Below the pieces are notes generated by a model. It worked only from the letters and a program-made list of their open reading frames with translations, had not been told where the DNA came from and did not search any database. A DNA stretch of 64,000 bases. Source: Streptococcus moroccensis. Its GTDB lineage: Bacteria; Bacillota; Bacilli; Lactobacillales; Streptococcaceae. Below are positions 42,265 through 53,700 of this stretch, one piece after another. Each line of letters opens with the position of its first letter. Position 1 is the first letter of the stretch. Made by a program: the position numbers and the translations under genes. The stretch is taken from contig NZ_JAUSTM010000004.1 of NCBI RefSeq assembly GCF_030812835.1, positions 79,514-143,513 on the forward strand. Direction: 5' to 3'.

Positions 42265-43344
42265 TTAGGGGTTAAATGACACATGAACGTGATCATAATG
42301 ATTTTCCGTCACACTGCCACGATCTGGCATGAGATTCCAAGTATAGGCTGGACCGTAGATGCTATCGTATGGCGAGTAGAAGCGTTGCTTCCAGATGATG
42401 TAAGAGATATTCTTAGCAGCCATGTTGTTAGCAGCATACTCTGCAACTTGATCACCTAGAGCTGAACTAACAGGTACCATGAAATCAACCGCTAAACCTT
42501 TCCCATGATCACCTGAATCCCCAGCACGGTAGGTGCTAAATTCTGTAATCCCGAACAGAGTTGCTACTTCCTGTTGAAAGGCTGCTGCTTGAGGTTGAAG
42601 ACCAGTACTATCAACGCTAGCCACCGTTTGGCTCGTTGCTTCACTTGTCGTAGGTTGGTCAACCTGAGTTGTCGCTTCTTCCATTACCGTTGGAACTTCT
42701 GGACTAGCTTCAACGACTGGTGTTTCTGCTACTGGAGTTACTGGAACTTCAGCAGGTGTTTCAGTAACAGGGGCTTCAACGGGGGCTGGACTTGTTTTAG
42801 CAACTGTAACAGGAGCCTCAGCAGAATCTGGAAGGGTTGCAGCAACTGTAACAGGGGCTTCAGGCTCTGGAATATCAGCTCCAGTCGTCGGTTCTGTTGA
42901 CACTGTAGAATCGGTCGTTGTCGCTTCAACCTCATCTAACTTCACAGTCTCATCTGCAATAACAACTTCTTGAGCCTCGAGATCTATCTTGGCTTCGATT
43001 GTTTCACCTGTTTGATCGGCTACAGGAGCTTCAATAACAACTTCTGTTGCCTGATCTTTTTTATCATAGGTTGTTGTAATACTTGTTTCTGGGAAGATAA
43101 GGTTAAGGTCCGTAATTTGATTGACCTTAGCTAATACGTCCATGTCAACTGACATCGCTTCAGCAATCGTAGACAAGGTGTCCCCATATTTGACAACGTA
43201 GGACTGACTATTTCCTTGAGCAACCAAATCAGCTTTGATGCTATCTACTGACCGTGCCACCCAAGTCTCAGCTTGCGCTTCTTTAGCGGTAAAGAGGGAA
43301 AGTAATATAGTTGATGTTAACGCAATTTTTTTATGTAATGACAT
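42265..43344 (-). CDS. sip: Surface immunogenic protein Sip homologue (LysM)
   Basis: A 359-residue secreted wall protein. Signal peptide about 1-26 (ending AKEAQA), then a LysM domain (YVVKYGDTLSTIAEAMSVDM, about 50-93), a Pro/Thr/Glu/Ala-rich linker (about 130-245, with repeated APVTVA units) and a C-terminal domain with RAGDSGDHGKGLAVDFMVP and HYDHVHVSFNP. The arrangement and motifs match GBS Sip closely; the linker is shorter than in GBS Sip as I remember it. The C-terminal domain resembles M15-type peptidases. ATG 43344 follows GAAAGG at 7-base spacing. Confidence 0.88.
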   Translation of the reverse strand: MSLHKKIALTSTILLSLFTAKEAQAETWVARSVDSIKADLVAQGNSQSYVVKYGDTLSTIAEAMSVDMDVLAKVNQITDLNLIFPETSITTTYDKKDQATEVVIEAPVADQTGETIEAKIDLEAQEVVIADETVKLDEVEATTTDSTVSTEPTTGADIPEPEAPVTVAATLPDSAEAPVTVAKTSPAPVEAPVTETPAEVPVTPVAETPVVEASPEVPTVMEEATTQVDQPTTSEATSQTVASVDSTGLQPQAAAFQQEVATLFGITEFSTYRAGDSGDHGKGLAVDFMVPVSSALGDQVAEYAANNMAAKNISYIIWKQRFYSPYDSIYGPAYTWNLMPDRGSVTENHYDHVHVSFNP

Positions 43345-43376
43345 ATCCATACCTTTCTTTTTTCAAGATAGTCCTT

Positions 43377-43405
43377 ATCCTACCCCAGTTCAAGCCGATA
43401 AGCAA
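43377..43405 (-). promoter_or_regulatory. Promoter of the sip-like gene
   Basis: Minus strand: -35 TTGCTT (43400-43405), 17-bp spacer, -10 TAGGAT (43377-43382). The leader is about 27 nt. Confidence 0.65.
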
Positions 43406-43472
43406 GGATTTGGGTAGGTTTTTAAGACTTCTTAAAGAAACAAAGATGGGATTGTAACGGTCTGACTTATTT

Positions 43473-43502
43473 GTCATCTAACTCTAACCTAAGTCATCTA
43501 AC
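43473..43502 (-). promoter_or_regulatory. GTTAGATGAC direct repeats upstream of sip promoter
   Basis: On the minus strand GTTAGATGAC occurs twice, exactly 20 bp apart (43493-43502 and 43473-43482), with a third GTTAGA in between at 43483-43488. The array ends about 68 bp upstream of the -35. Direct repeats near two helical turns suit a response-regulator dimer. Confidence 0.5.
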
Positions 43503-43641
43503 CTTAGAATAATGGTGTTCATTGACCGATTATGATTGACAGTCCTCCCATTGGTAAAATTAGTCCAGAGACTCCTAAAAGGTAAGCGAAAAAACTAAGT
43601 TAGCGGCTCCTTTGTTTGCCTTCTGTAAAGCTAGAAGGCTC

Positions 43642-45654
43642 TTATTTGGGATAAATGTATTGAACTGGACCAGGTACATAACCTGAACCATTCCAGACTA
43701 AGATCGGGTTAAACCACCCACGGAAATTACTAATATACATATTTCCGGCATAATTAGATTCCAAGATTTGGATCCGTGTTGCACTTTCAACATGAGTGAC
43801 CACACCGACATGGCCGTAACCACCACCATCGGTTGGCCAGACAGCTACTGCCCCGACTTTTGGAGTTGTACCAACCGTAAAACCGAGGTTACGAGCTGTA
43901 GTTGCCCAGTCTTTAGCATTTCCCCACCATTCACCAACCCAGGGAGCGACTTGTTTAGCACCCCAAGTGCATTGGCCCACTGGGTAGCTGGTGGCTTGAT
44001 ACGTTGTTGGAATGGTCGGTCTAGCAGAAGAACTGGTTGTTGATGGAAGGTGATTGCTAGCTACCATAAAATCACTAGCTAGAATTCCTTTTAACCCACT
44101 GCTTTCTTGCTTGTAAACGTGAAGATGGTATTTGCCGCTATCCTTATGCTTACTCAAATCCAACCGATGCGTATAGGTTCCGTTTGCCCCAGCCTTAGCA
44201 GTGTACCACAGGAGATCATCCTGACCGTTTTTATCTGACCAAACAGCAAACAAATAGGTCCCCGGAGTTGCATTATATAAGGTTAAGTCGTAACTACCAG
44301 TTTCAACAAATTTGGCCGATGTAGAGACAGAAACTTTTGAAGCAACTGCTGTCGCTCGTTTCTCTAAGGAAATCGTTGGTCCGACATAACCGGTACGACT
44401 GCCGTCAGAATAATTGATGTAAACATGGTTTTGATAATCCCCAGCCAGACCCTGATGATTTTGATTAGAGACATTGAGAGTATATGTGTTCTTTGTATTC
44501 CCAGACAAGCTGTACCATTTGATGTTGCTCTGATTTGTCGTACTCCAAACAGCAATATCGATGGAGCGAACAGCTTTTTCAGCCTGTATGTTGAGGTTGT
44601 AGGTCCCTTTTGCCTTATCCACTTGAGAACTTGTGATGTCCACCTTTGACGTTTTGACAACAGGAGTGGTCGACTCAGCTTTGCCTACCTGAACAGTCGT
44701 TGTCCCAGCACCTTCTAGAGCTGTTCCAGCTTTCGTTCGAAGGTACAAATGGACATGGTAAATTCCCGTGTCATTGTTATGATTTTTAGGGTCTACTTGC
44801 AGACGATAATCACCATTTGTTAATCGAGTCGCCTGGTACCAAACAATATCATCTTGCCCATTCTTATCGGACCAAGTTGGCAAGAGTACTTCTGCTGGTT
44901 GGCCGCTGATTCCTGTTACAGTTACCTCAATCTTCCCTGCTTGAGTATAATGAGCCTTTAAGCTGATTTGGGTTTTGTCTGCCGCTGCTGATGCTAGACT
45001 GTTAGTGGATGCGACCGATGGCTCGGTCAGTGTTCTTTGCGAAACAGCTCTTTCAGTCGTTGATTGCGTGGAACTAGATAGGGTCGTCTTCGCACTATTA
45101 GCCACTGCTGATGATAGTGTAGTTTGATCGCTTACAGATGTGGTTATGGTTTCAGTATTGCTAGCCTGTGGTTGTGGCGTTTCTGCAGAATCGGGTTTTG
45201 CCTGACTTGATGTCACTGAAGGGTTCACATCTGTTTTTTCGTCAGTTTCTAGTGACTGGTCTTCCTCTAAAATCTCAGATGCTTTTGGGTCCTGTAAAGT
45301 TGCGCCATCGTCCTCTCCGTGAAAAGTCATTGCTTTGAGTAAGATTTTCTGGTCCCCCTTTAGCTGGTAGACTTCCAAATGGAAAATGCCTTGACCTGGA
45401 TGATTGTTAAGATTGATTTTTGTCTGAGGTCCCTGATAATCATAAAAAACAAGGTCGTCCTTCCCATTTTCCTCAGACCAAACCGCATATTGCAATCTTC
45501 CTTCCTGAGGCAGATCCCCATCGTAAATCAAGGTAGCACGGTTAGCATCTATCTGAATCTCACCAAAATGCTCATTGGCCAGCACAGCCTCCGTTCCGGC
45601 AAAAGCTAAATTTCCTAAAACTAAACTTGATAATAATAATTTTTTAAGCGTCAT
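43642..45654 (-). CDS. Secreted CHAP hydrolase with Bsp-like repeats
   Basis: A 670-residue secreted protein. Signal peptide about 1-26 (AVLA), then four GBS-Bsp-like repeats, each with a VWSxxNGxDDxxWY core and a Y/F-H-x-H/E-V-Y end (about 35-105, 235-305, 345-415 and 430-500), a Ser/Thr linker around 130-225, and a C-terminal CHAP amidase/endopeptidase (about 555-655) with catalytic Cys in QCTWGAK and His in GGYGHVGVV. Family members act on peptidoglycan and morphology. ATG 45654 follows AAAGGAGATAAT. It neighbours a Sip homologue, as I recall for Bsp in GBS. Confidence 0.88.
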   Translation of the reverse strand: MTLKKLLLSSLVLGNLAFAGTEAVLANEHFGEIQIDANRATLIYDGDLPQEGRLQYAVWSEENGKDDLVFYDYQGPQTKINLNNHPGQGIFHLEVYQLKGDQKILLKAMTFHGEDDGATLQDPKASEILEEDQSLETDEKTDVNPSVTSSQAKPDSAETPQPQASNTETITTSVSDQTTLSSAVANSAKTTLSSSTQSTTERAVSQRTLTEPSVASTNSLASAAADKTQISLKAHYTQAGKIEVTVTGISGQPAEVLLPTWSDKNGQDDIVWYQATRLTNGDYRLQVDPKNHNNDTGIYHVHLYLRTKAGTALEGAGTTTVQVGKAESTTPVVKTSKVDITSSQVDKAKGTYNLNIQAEKAVRSIDIAVWSTTNQSNIKWYSLSGNTKNTYTLNVSNQNHQGLAGDYQNHVYINYSDGSRTGYVGPTISLEKRATAVASKVSVSTSAKFVETGSYDLTLYNATPGTYLFAVWSDKNGQDDLLWYTAKAGANGTYTHRLDLSKHKDSGKYHLHVYKQESSGLKGILASDFMVASNHLPSTTSSSARPTIPTTYQATSYPVGQCTWGAKQVAPWVGEWWGNAKDWATTARNLGFTVGTTPKVGAVAVWPTDGGGYGHVGVVTHVESATRIQILESNYAGNMYISNFRGWFNPILVWNGSGYVPGPVQYIYPK

Positions 45655-45711
45655 ATTATCTCCTTTCAATCACTCTATTCGTTGAAAATCAGAAATAATG
45701 GCTAAAAAAAG

Positions 45712-45763
45712 AAAAAACTCAGCTAACGATTTTAAAATCCGAAGATTAAAACCATCTGCTGAG
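45712..45763 (-). terminator. Terminator of the purC-purH operon
   Basis: A long hairpin (CTCAGC...GATTTT paired with AAAATC...GCTGAG, TTCG-like loop) followed by TTTTTT, about 38 bases past the purH stop. It separates the purine operon from the bsp-like gene. Confidence 0.85.
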
Positions 45764-45800
45764 ATAATAGTATTAGAAATAAATGCTTAAAATATCAGTA

Positions 45801-47348
45801 TTAGTGACGGAAATGTCTCACACCGGTGAAGACCATGGTGATCCCGTGCTTGTTAGCCGCATCAATCGAGTCTTGGTCACGGACAGAGCCACCAGGCTGA
45901 ATAATGGCCTTGATGCCTGCTGCTGCGATTTCTTCAATGTTATCCGCAAATGGGAAGAAGGCATCAGACGCAAGAACTGCACCGTCCAGACGGTCTTTGG
46001 CTTGCTCGACGGCAATACGAACAGAAGCAACACGGTTGGTCTGACCAGGACCGACACCAAGGGTTTGGTGGTCGTTGGAAATCAAGATGCCGTTTGACTT
46101 GACGTACTTGATGGCTTTCCAGGCAAACTCAAGAGCAACGCGTTCTTGCTCATCCGGCTGACGCTCTGTTACCACCTGCCAGTCCGCTGGGACTTCTTTG
46201 ACCACGTCTTGGTTTTGCACCAACATTCCACCGACGACACCTGTATACTCGGCTTCTTTCTCGCTGGCGTCTTGGGCATCAAATGGCAATTCTAAGAGGC
46301 GCAAGTTTTTCTTTTTATTGGTCAAAATGGCTAGCGCTTCTTCTGAATAAGACGGGGCAATGATGATTTCAAGGAAAATCGGGTGCATCTTTTCAGCCGT
46401 CGCAGCATCCACCTCACGGTTTAAGACAACAATCCCACCGAAAATGGAAACCGGATCAGCATCATAGGCATAGTCCCAAGCTTGCTCAATGGTGTCTGCT
46501 TGACCGATTCCGCATGGGTTCATGTGCTTGAGGGCCACCACTGTCGGACGGTCCTTGAAGTCACGGATAATGCGGATCGCCGCATCTGCGTCACGGATAT
46601 TGTTGAAAGACAATTCCTTACCGTTTAATTGCTTTGCAGAGGCAATCGAGTAATCCGTCGGAATGGCATTTTGGTAAAAATCCGCATCCTGTTGAGGGTT
46701 TTCACCGTAACGCATGGACTGATTCAAATCATAGGTCAAGGTCAATTTCTCTGGCTTGGCTTCACCGACCTGCTCTGTAAAGTAGGCAGCAATCAAGGCA
46801 TCGTAGGCTGCGGTATGGCGGAATACTTTGGCTGCCAAACGTTGACGAGTCTCATAAGCCGTCTCGCCAGTTGCTTTTAGCTCATCCAGCACCACCGCAT
46901 AGTCAGCTGGATCAACCACTACTGTGACACTGGCGTGGTTTTTAGCCGCAGAGCGAAGCATGGACGGTCCACCGATGTCAATGTTTTCCACCGCCAAATC
47001 ATAGGTCACATCTGGACGCAAAATGGTTTCCTTAAAAGGATAAAGGTTGACCACCACCAGGTCAATCAAGCCAATCTCATGGCCTTTGGCTGCATCCAAA
47101 TGGCTATCCAAGTCCCGACGAGCCAAAAGGCCACCGTGGATTTTAGGATGAAGGGTCTTGACACGGCCATCCATCATTTCTGGAAAGCCAGTCACATCAT
47201 CGATAGCGATTGTCGTAACCCCTGCATTATCCAGGGCTATCTTGGTTCCACCGGTCGAGATAATCTCCCAACCCAGTTGTGTCAATTCTTGGGCAAGTTC
47301 TACAATCCCTGCCTTGTCTGATACGCTGATCAGTGCGCGTTTTGTCAT
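45801..47348 (-). CDS. purH: Bifunctional AICAR formyltransferase / IMP cyclohydrolase
   Basis: A 515-residue fusion enzyme. The N-terminal cyclohydrolase domain (about 1-195: [38 protein letters not shown]) is followed by the AICAR transformylase domain (about 200-515: [24 protein letters not shown]). It performs the last two steps to IMP using 10-formyl-THF. It is the last gene of the first purine operon, 213 bases after purN, with a broken small frame between them. Confidence 0.97.
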   Translation of the reverse strand: MTKRALISVSDKAGIVELAQELTQLGWEIISTGGTKIALDNAGVTTIAIDDVTGFPEMMDGRVKTLHPKIHGGLLARRDLDSHLDAAKGHEIGLIDLVVVNLYPFKETILRPDVTYDLAVENIDIGGPSMLRSAAKNHASVTVVVDPADYAVVLDELKATGETAYETRQRLAAKVFRHTAAYDALIAAYFTEQVGEAKPEKLTLTYDLNQSMRYGENPQQDADFYQNAIPTDYSIASAKQLNGKELSFNNIRDADAAIRIIRDFKDRPTVVALKHMNPCGIGQADTIEQAWDYAYDADPVSIFGGIVVLNREVDAATAEKMHPIFLEIIIAPSYSEEALAILTNKKKNLRLLELPFDAQDASEKEAEYTGVVGGMLVQNQDVVKEVPADWQVVTERQPDEQERVALEFAWKAIKYVKSNGILISNDHQTLGVGPGQTNRVASVRIAVEQAKDRLDGAVLASDAFFPFADNIEEIAAAGIKAIIQPGGSVRDQDSIDAANKHGITMVFTGVRHFRH

Positions 47349-47353
47349 GGTTT

Positions 47354-47547
47354 CTATTTCCTATCTATATCGTTTATCAGTGCTGTTACAATACTGTTAG
47401 CCACAAGTGCTGCAATCACTACCTGCCAAAAGCTCAGTTCCTTAAAAATGAGGAACACAATCCAAAAGACAACTATGAAAACAATGATTGCCAGTAACGG
47501 ACTTATTAACTGCTTTTCATTTTGTTCTCTAAATTAATTGTTTTCAT
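47354..47547 (-). pseudogene. Broken small membrane protein gene between purN and purH
   Basis: An ATG at 47547 starts MKTINLENKMKSS and stops early. In another frame the same stretch reads REQNEKQLISPLLAIIVFIV then VFWIVFLIFKELSFWQVVIA and ends LINDIDRK, a convincing two-span membrane protein ending at TAG 47354, but with no start codon. A one-base indel near 47532 would join them. Either the gene is inactivated or the base sequence has an error here. Confidence 0.5.
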
Positions 47548-47561
47548 CCTAAAGTCACTCG

Positions 47562-48110
47562 CTAAAAACGTTTCACTAATTCTGCAATCACTTCTGGATA
47601 CAGTTGATACTCCGCCTGGTGAATGCGTTCTTCAAAGGTTTCAAGCGTATCTTCTGGCAAACGTGGGACACGGACTTGTTTGATGATTTGACCCGTATCC
47701 ACTCCGGAATCCACCCAATGAACAGTAACTCCAGACTCTTTAACACCGGCCTTCCAGGCGTCTTCAATGCCATGGGCACCTGGAAACTCTGGAAGATAAG
47801 CCGGGTGAATGTTGATGATTTTGCCTTCATAGGCAGCTAACAAGGTCGGACCAATAATCTTCATGTAGCCCGCCAAAATGACCAAATCAATCTGGTGTTG
47901 GTCCAGCAATTGGACCAGGGCTTCTTCATAAGTCTCTTTGTTGGCAAAATCCTTGAGCTCAAAGCTATAATGCGTTACACCCAGATTCTTGGCACGCTCG
48001 AGCACATAGGCTTCTGGTTTATCGGAGAAGAGAAATGCTACTGGAAATTGTTCAGCGATGACTTGAAAATTCGAGCCAGATCCACTGGCAAAAACAGCAA
48101 GTTTGGTCAT
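47562..48110 (-). CDS. purN: Phosphoribosylglycinamide formyltransferase
   Basis: A 182-residue GAR transformylase. Start [17 protein letters not shown], catalytic region [20 protein letters not shown] (about 100-119) with the conserved His, and [16 protein letters not shown] near 128 are all intact. It transfers formyl from 10-formyl-THF to GAR. It overlaps purM by the ATGA tetranucleotide. Confidence 0.96.
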   Translation of the reverse strand: MTKLAVFASGSGSNFQVIAEQFPVAFLFSDKPEAYVLERAKNLGVTHYSFELKDFANKETYEEALVQLLDQHQIDLVILAGYMKIIGPTLLAAYEGKIINIHPAYLPEFPGAHGIEDAWKAGVKESGVTVHWVDSGVDTGQIIKQVRVPRLPEDTLETFEERIHQAEYQLYPEVIAELVKRF

Positions 48111-49132
48111 CGAATCACCACACTAGCCTCTTCTTTAGCAATGATACGGCCAATTTCATACACCTCTTCATCCACCAAGTCTTTAACAGCTGCGACCTTA
48201 TCTGGATGGACCGCCAAGACCAAGCCGATCCCCATGTTGAAGATTTCAAACATTTCGTCGTGCTTGATCTTGCCGTATGTTTCAAGGGCTTTGAAGATTG
48301 GCAGGACTGGAATCTGTTTTTCATCGATTTCAGCAGCCAACTCCTCACCAAACATCCGCGGCACATTTTCAATAAAGCCACCACCTGTAATATGGGCAAT
48401 CCCATTGACCAGCCCTGCTTTTACGAGCGGAAGGACCTGTTTGACATAGATACGGGTTGGCTCCAAGAGAACATCTTTGAGGGCTCTGCCTTCTAGCTCT
48501 GGTAACAGAGCGTCGCCATCCATGTCCGCAAAGACCTTACGCACCAAGGAATAGCCGTTGGAGTGGACGCCGCTGGAAGCTAGACCGAGCAAGACATCGC
48601 CTTCTGCAACCTTGCTGCCATCGATGAGTTGGGATTTTTCAGCGATGCCGACCGCAAATCCTGCCAAATCATAATCGTCTTCACCGTACATGCCCGGCAT
48701 CTCAGCTGTTTCACCGCCGATGAGGCCACAGCCTGCCTGCACACAGCCTTCTGCCACGCCAGCGACGACTTGCTCGAGCTTGGCCGGTTCATTTTTTCCG
48801 GTGGCGATATAATCGAGGAAGTAAAGGGGCTCAGCACCTGCAGCGATGATGTCGTTGACACACATGGCCACACAATCCTGGCCGATAGTATCGTGTTTGT
48901 CATACTGAATCGCCAACATGAGCTTGGTGCCGACACCATCCGTCCCTGAAACCAGGACAGGCTCTTTGACATCCAGCTGGGTCAAATCAAACATGCCACC
49001 AAAGCCACCGAGTGCCCCCATGACACCCAATCGTTCTGTTCGGGCAACGTGTTTTTTAATCCGTTCAACGACTTCATAACCCGCTTCAACATCCACACCC
49101 GATTGGGCATAGGCATTTTTCTTTTCAGACAT
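48107..49132 (-). CDS. purM: Phosphoribosylformylglycinamidine cyclo-ligase (AIRS)
   Basis: A 341-residue PurM-fold ATPase converting FGAM to AIR. The motifs [45 protein letters not shown] and [13 protein letters not shown] line the active site. Length matches the family. It is followed by purN with a 4-base overlap and preceded by purF with a 41-base gap. Confidence 0.97.
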   Translation of the reverse strand: MSEKKNAYAQSGVDVEAGYEVVERIKKHVARTERLGVMGALGGFGGMFDLTQLDVKEPVLVSGTDGVGTKLMLAIQYDKHDTIGQDCVAMCVNDIIAAGAEPLYFLDYIATGKNEPAKLEQVVAGVAEGCVQAGCGLIGGETAEMPGMYGEDDYDLAGFAVGIAEKSQLIDGSKVAEGDVLLGLASSGVHSNGYSLVRKVFADMDGDALLPELEGRALKDVLLEPTRIYVKQVLPLVKAGLVNGIAHITGGGFIENVPRMFGEELAAEIDEKQIPVLPIFKALETYGKIKHDEMFEIFNMGIGLVLAVHPDKVAAVKDLVDEEVYEIGRIIAKEEASVVIR

Positions 49133-49173
49133 AAGGTTTCCTTTCTTTGAAACACCACAAGATAGAGATACAA

Positions 49174-50625
49174 TTATTTGACATTTTGAATGTAAAAACT
49201 GGTTTTTTCATTTAAACTACGGAGGTATTCTTCTTCGTAATCATAGAGTGGGGTTGGATAGTTGCCATCAAAATAAGCGACACACAAGCCCCCATTTGGT
49301 GCATCTGTTTCTAAGCCGATGGCCTCAATCATCCCATCCAAAGACAGGTAGGTCAGGCTGTCTGCACCAATAATCTCGCAGACCTCCTCTACGCTATGGT
49401 TAGCTGAAATCAACTCGCGACGGGTTTGAATATCAATCCCGTAGAAGCAAGGGTACTTGAGCTCTGGGCTCCCAATCGCCACATGGACCTCAGCCGCACC
49501 CGCTTCGCGCAACAACTGAACAATCCGACGTGAGGTTGTCCCACGGACAATCGAGTCATCAATCATGACCACGCGCTTGCCTTTCACGACACCTGATACA
49601 GCAGACAGTTTCATACGGACCCCTTGCTCGCGCAATTCTTGGGTTGGTTGAATAAAGGTCCGTTGGGTATACTGGTTTTTAACCAGACCCATTTCATTTG
49701 GCAAGCCCGATTCTTCGGCGAAGCCCATGGCTGCGCTAAGAGAGGAATTTGGCACACCGACCACAATATCGGCTTCATGTTGAAATTCCTGCGCCAGCTT
49801 TTTCCCCATATTCTTCCGAGCTGTATGGACATTGACCCCAGCAATGGTCGAATCCGGACGGGCAAAATACACATATTCCATGGAACAAATCGCCAACTGA
49901 GTATCGGTCGTGTAGGTGTCTTCTTGAATCCCCGCATCATCGATGATCAGGACTTCCCCAGGGCGAATATCTCGTATCCACTCCGCACCAATCACCTCAA
50001 AGGCACAGGTTTCAGAAGCTACTACAATAGCACCATTCTTCATCTTCCCGAGCGACAGTGGTCGGAAACCATTGGGGTCAAGAGCCGCAATCAATTTGTC
50101 TTCCACCATCAAGAGATAGGCAAAGCCCCCCTTCACCGTTGAGAGGGCTTCCTTAACCTTTCCCATAAAGCTTGGGTTGTGGCTCCGGCGAATCAAATGC
50201 ATCAAAATTTCTGTGTCTGATGAGGCGTTAAAAATGGCACCTTGTTTTTCCAACTCATTACGCAAAGAGATAGCATTGGTCAGATTCCCATTGTGGCAAA
50301 GACCAAACTGCCCATCATTAAATTTATAGAGGAAGGGCTGGATATTGCGAATATCCGAAGATCCTGCGGTCGCATAGCGGACATGGCCAATAGCTGCCGA
50401 ACCCGTCAATTTTTCCAAATCCTTAGGGTTTTTAAAGACCTCAGAGAGCAAGCCCATATCACGGTGTCCCTTGAGGGTTCCTTGGTCGTTAGAGACGATG
50501 CCTGCCCCTTCTTGGCCTCGGTGTTGCAAACTATGGAGCCCAAAATAAGTCAGTTGAGCAGCCTGGGGATGTCCCCAAACGCCAAAGACACCACACTCTT
50601 CATTTAGCGATTTTACTTCGTACAT
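49174..50625 (-). CDS. purF: Amidophosphoribosyltransferase
   Basis: A 483-residue enzyme for the committed step, PRPP plus glutamine to phosphoribosylamine. The N-terminal nucleophile Cys11 lies in [13 protein letters not shown], preceded by a short propeptide ([10 protein letters not shown]) that is cleaved in the Bacillus type. The PRPP loop [17 protein letters not shown] is near residue 350. The Bacillus-type enzyme carries an iron-sulfur cluster. Cys candidates are present near residues 390 and 440, but the assignment is not certain by eye. Confidence 0.96.
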   Translation of the reverse strand: MYEVKSLNEECGVFGVWGHPQAAQLTYFGLHSLQHRGQEGAGIVSNDQGTLKGHRDMGLLSEVFKNPKDLEKLTGSAAIGHVRYATAGSSDIRNIQPFLYKFNDGQFGLCHNGNLTNAISLRNELEKQGAIFNASSDTEILMHLIRRSHNPSFMGKVKEALSTVKGGFAYLLMVEDKLIAALDPNGFRPLSLGKMKNGAIVVASETCAFEVIGAEWIRDIRPGEVLIIDDAGIQEDTYTTDTQLAICSMEYVYFARPDSTIAGVNVHTARKNMGKKLAQEFQHEADIVVGVPNSSLSAAMGFAEESGLPNEMGLVKNQYTQRTFIQPTQELREQGVRMKLSAVSGVVKGKRVVMIDDSIVRGTTSRRIVQLLREAGAAEVHVAIGSPELKYPCFYGIDIQTRRELISANHSVEEVCEIIGADSLTYLSLDGMIEAIGLETDAPNGGLCVAYFDGNYPTPLYDYEEEYLRSLNEKTSFYIQNVK

Positions 50626-50658
50626 TGTTATTACCTTTAGTTTTGATAACTTCCTTAT

Positions 50659-50687
50659 CAGATGGGGAAAAGGAGGGACACCATCTG
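50659..50687 (-). promoter_or_regulatory. Hairpin between purL and purF
   Basis: CAGATGG and CCATCTG (7 bp perfect) enclose a 15-base loop that contains the CCTCC complement of an AGGAGG sequence. It lies 18 bases past the purL stop and before the purF ribosome site. No T-run follows, so it may be a processing site or a modulator of purF translation. Confidence 0.35.
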
Positions 50688-50705
50688 GCCCACCTTAATC
50701 CCTAT

Positions 50706-53700
50706 TTATTTCCCTGTAAAATAACGGACCGCACTGTCAAACAAAGCTTGGTCTTTTAGACCAGGGACATTTTGGAAGAGCCCCTCTTCCCAGCGTTCGC
50801 TGTGACCCATTTTCCCGATGATTTGACCGTTTCGGCTAGTAATCCCTTCAATGGCATAGAAAGAACCATTTGGATTGTAACGGCTATCCATACTTGGATT
50901 CCCTTCAAAGTCGACATACTGACTCCAAATTTGTCCATGGTCACGCAGCTCTGCAAATTCGTCTGCAGTCACCACAAACTTCCCTTCCCCGTGAGAAACT
51001 GGAATCGTATGGACATCGCCTACAGTGACACCAGCTAACCATGGTGAATTGGTATTGGCAATACGGGTCTCAACCATCTTGGCAACGTGCTGGTTGGCAT
51101 CATTGTAAAAGAGGGTTGGACTGGTTTCAGATGCTGTCTCAAAGTTACCATACGGCAAGAGACCAGATTTGACAAGGGCCTGGAAACCATTACAGATACC
51201 AATAATGAGGCCACCACGCGCGATAAAGGCATCGATAGCCTTACGCACGTGCTCATTCAATAAGATATTGACGATAAATTTAGCAGAACCATCTGGCTCA
51301 TCTGCCGCAGAGAAGCCACCTGCAAAGAAGAGGATTTGACTCTCACCGATTTTGGCGACCATTTCCTCAATCGACTGTTGAATAGCTTTGGCATCCAAAG
51401 TTCGAAACGGTAGCAAGTCTACACGAGCGCCAGCCTGTTCAAAAGCCTTCGCAGAATCGTACTCAGAGTTGGTTCCAGGAAAGACCGGAATATATACTAG
51501 CGGCTGGTCGATCGTTTCTTTGGCTATCTTCACCACATCCGTCACCACTTGAGGAACAGCGGCCAGAGTTGTTTCCTGGTCAAAGGTCGTTGGATAAACC
51601 GTTTCTAAAGTCCCTTCGTAGGCAGACAAAAGCTGGTCACCAGCAAGGCTCACACCGTTAACGGATAGCGTAAATGCTTCGACTGTTTGACCGATGCTTT
51701 CAACACCATCAATAGTATCTGGTGACGTGAAGACAAAGCCACCCAACTGCCCCGTCAAACTAGACGACAAATCAGCAAGCGACACCTCAGCCCCGATGCG
51801 GTTTCCAAATGTGGCCAAGGCAAGGCTTTCTAGGACACCACCATATTTCACAGCAGAAGCAGACGTCACTCTATACTTGTCTTGAATGGCCGCAAATTGC
51901 TCAAAGTTGGCTTTGATGCCATCAAAAGCAATATTTTCTGATAAAGCATAGCCTGGGATGTAGTAAATCGTTTCACCAGCAGCTTTAAATTCAGGCGAGA
52001 GAACCTTGTCAACAGATGCTGTGGTCACCCCAAAAGCCACAAGGGTTGGCGGAACCGTTAACTCTTCAAATGTCCCTGACATGGAGTCCTTCCCACCGAT
52101 AGATGGCAAGCCCAACTGGATTTGCGCTTCAACAGAACCCAGCAAGGCCGCCACAGGCTGACCAAAACGCTCTGCCTGCTTGTCCATACGTTGGAAGTAT
52201 TCTTGATAAGAAAAACGGGCTTGTTTCCACTGGCTCCCTACGGCTACCAAACGGCTCGTCGCTTCAATCACCGCATAGGCTGCCCCGTGATATGGAGACC
52301 ATTCCGCCAAATACGGATGGTAGCCTTGGGCAATAGCTGACGCTGTTTGGGTTGTCCCGTGCTGAACTGGTAATTTTTGAACAGATGCTTCTGTTGGAGT
52401 CACTTGGTAACGGCCACCCAATGGGTGATTGACTGTGGAACGACCGACAGAGGAATCAAAAATCGTCTGCAAGCCTTTTTGACTGGTATGGTTGAGGTCT
52501 GAAAGAACAGCGAGTGTATCAGATTCAAGAGTTTCTGCCGTAGTCACGCGTGCCTCAGGAATCTCACCCTCGTGGTCCACTACCTTGGCATCTACGACCA
52601 CGCGCACGCCATTGGTGTCCAAAAAGGCCCGTTCAATGTCAACGATCGTCCGACCTTTCCAGGTCATGACCAAACGTGGGTCCTCCGTAACGGTCGCCAC
52701 TTCAACCGCTTGGATATTTTCCTTGGCTGCCGCTGCAATAAAGGCTGCTGCATCTTCCGGACGGACCACAACAGCCATCCGTTCCTGGCTTTCTGAAATA
52801 GCAATTTCTGTTCCATTTAAGCCTTGGTATTTGAGAGGGACCTTATCCAAGTCAATGGTCAACCCATCAGCTAACTCACCGATGGCCACACAGACCCCAC
52901 CTGCACCAAAGTCATTGGATTTCTTGATCAGACGGGTCACCTCACCATCTCTAAAGAGGCGCTGAATCTTCCGCTCTTCAATGGCATTCCCTTTTTGGAC
53001 CTCAGCACCAGCTGTCTCAACTGATTCAGCCGTCTGGACCTTAGACGATCCCGTTGCCCCGCCAATACCGTCACGACCGGTTTTCCCACCAAGGAGAATG
53101 ACCAAATCCCCCGTTGATGGCTGTTCACGAACCACATTTTCTTTTGGAGCAGCACCGACAACGGCTCCTAACTCCATGCGTTTAGCGACAAAGCCAGGGT
53201 GGAAGTATTCTTTGACATAGGTTGTCGCAAGACCGATTTGGTTCCCATATGAAGAGTAACCATGAGCGGCTGTCTTGGAAATCACCTGCTGTGGCAATTT
53301 ACCTGCACGCGTTTCTGAAATAGGCTGGGTAATGTCACCCGCTCCTGAAATCCGCATGGCTTGGTAGACATAGGAACGCCCTGATAAAGGATCCCGAATG
53401 GCTCCACCGATACAGGTTGCCGCGCCACCAAACGGTTCGATTTCAGTTGGGTGATTGTGGGTCTCGTTCTTAAACATGAGGAGCCACGGTTCTTTGACGC
53501 CATCAACATCGACTTCAATTTCCACTGAGCAGGCATTGATCTCATCCGATACTTCCAAGTCGTCCAAACGCCCATTAGCCCGCTCAAATCGTCCAAAGAT
53601 TGTCGCCATATCCATGAGGGTTTGAGGTTTCTCACTACGTCCCAATTCCTCCCGCATGGCCAAGTACTTGTCATAAGTCGCCTGCAGTTGCGCCTCAAAT

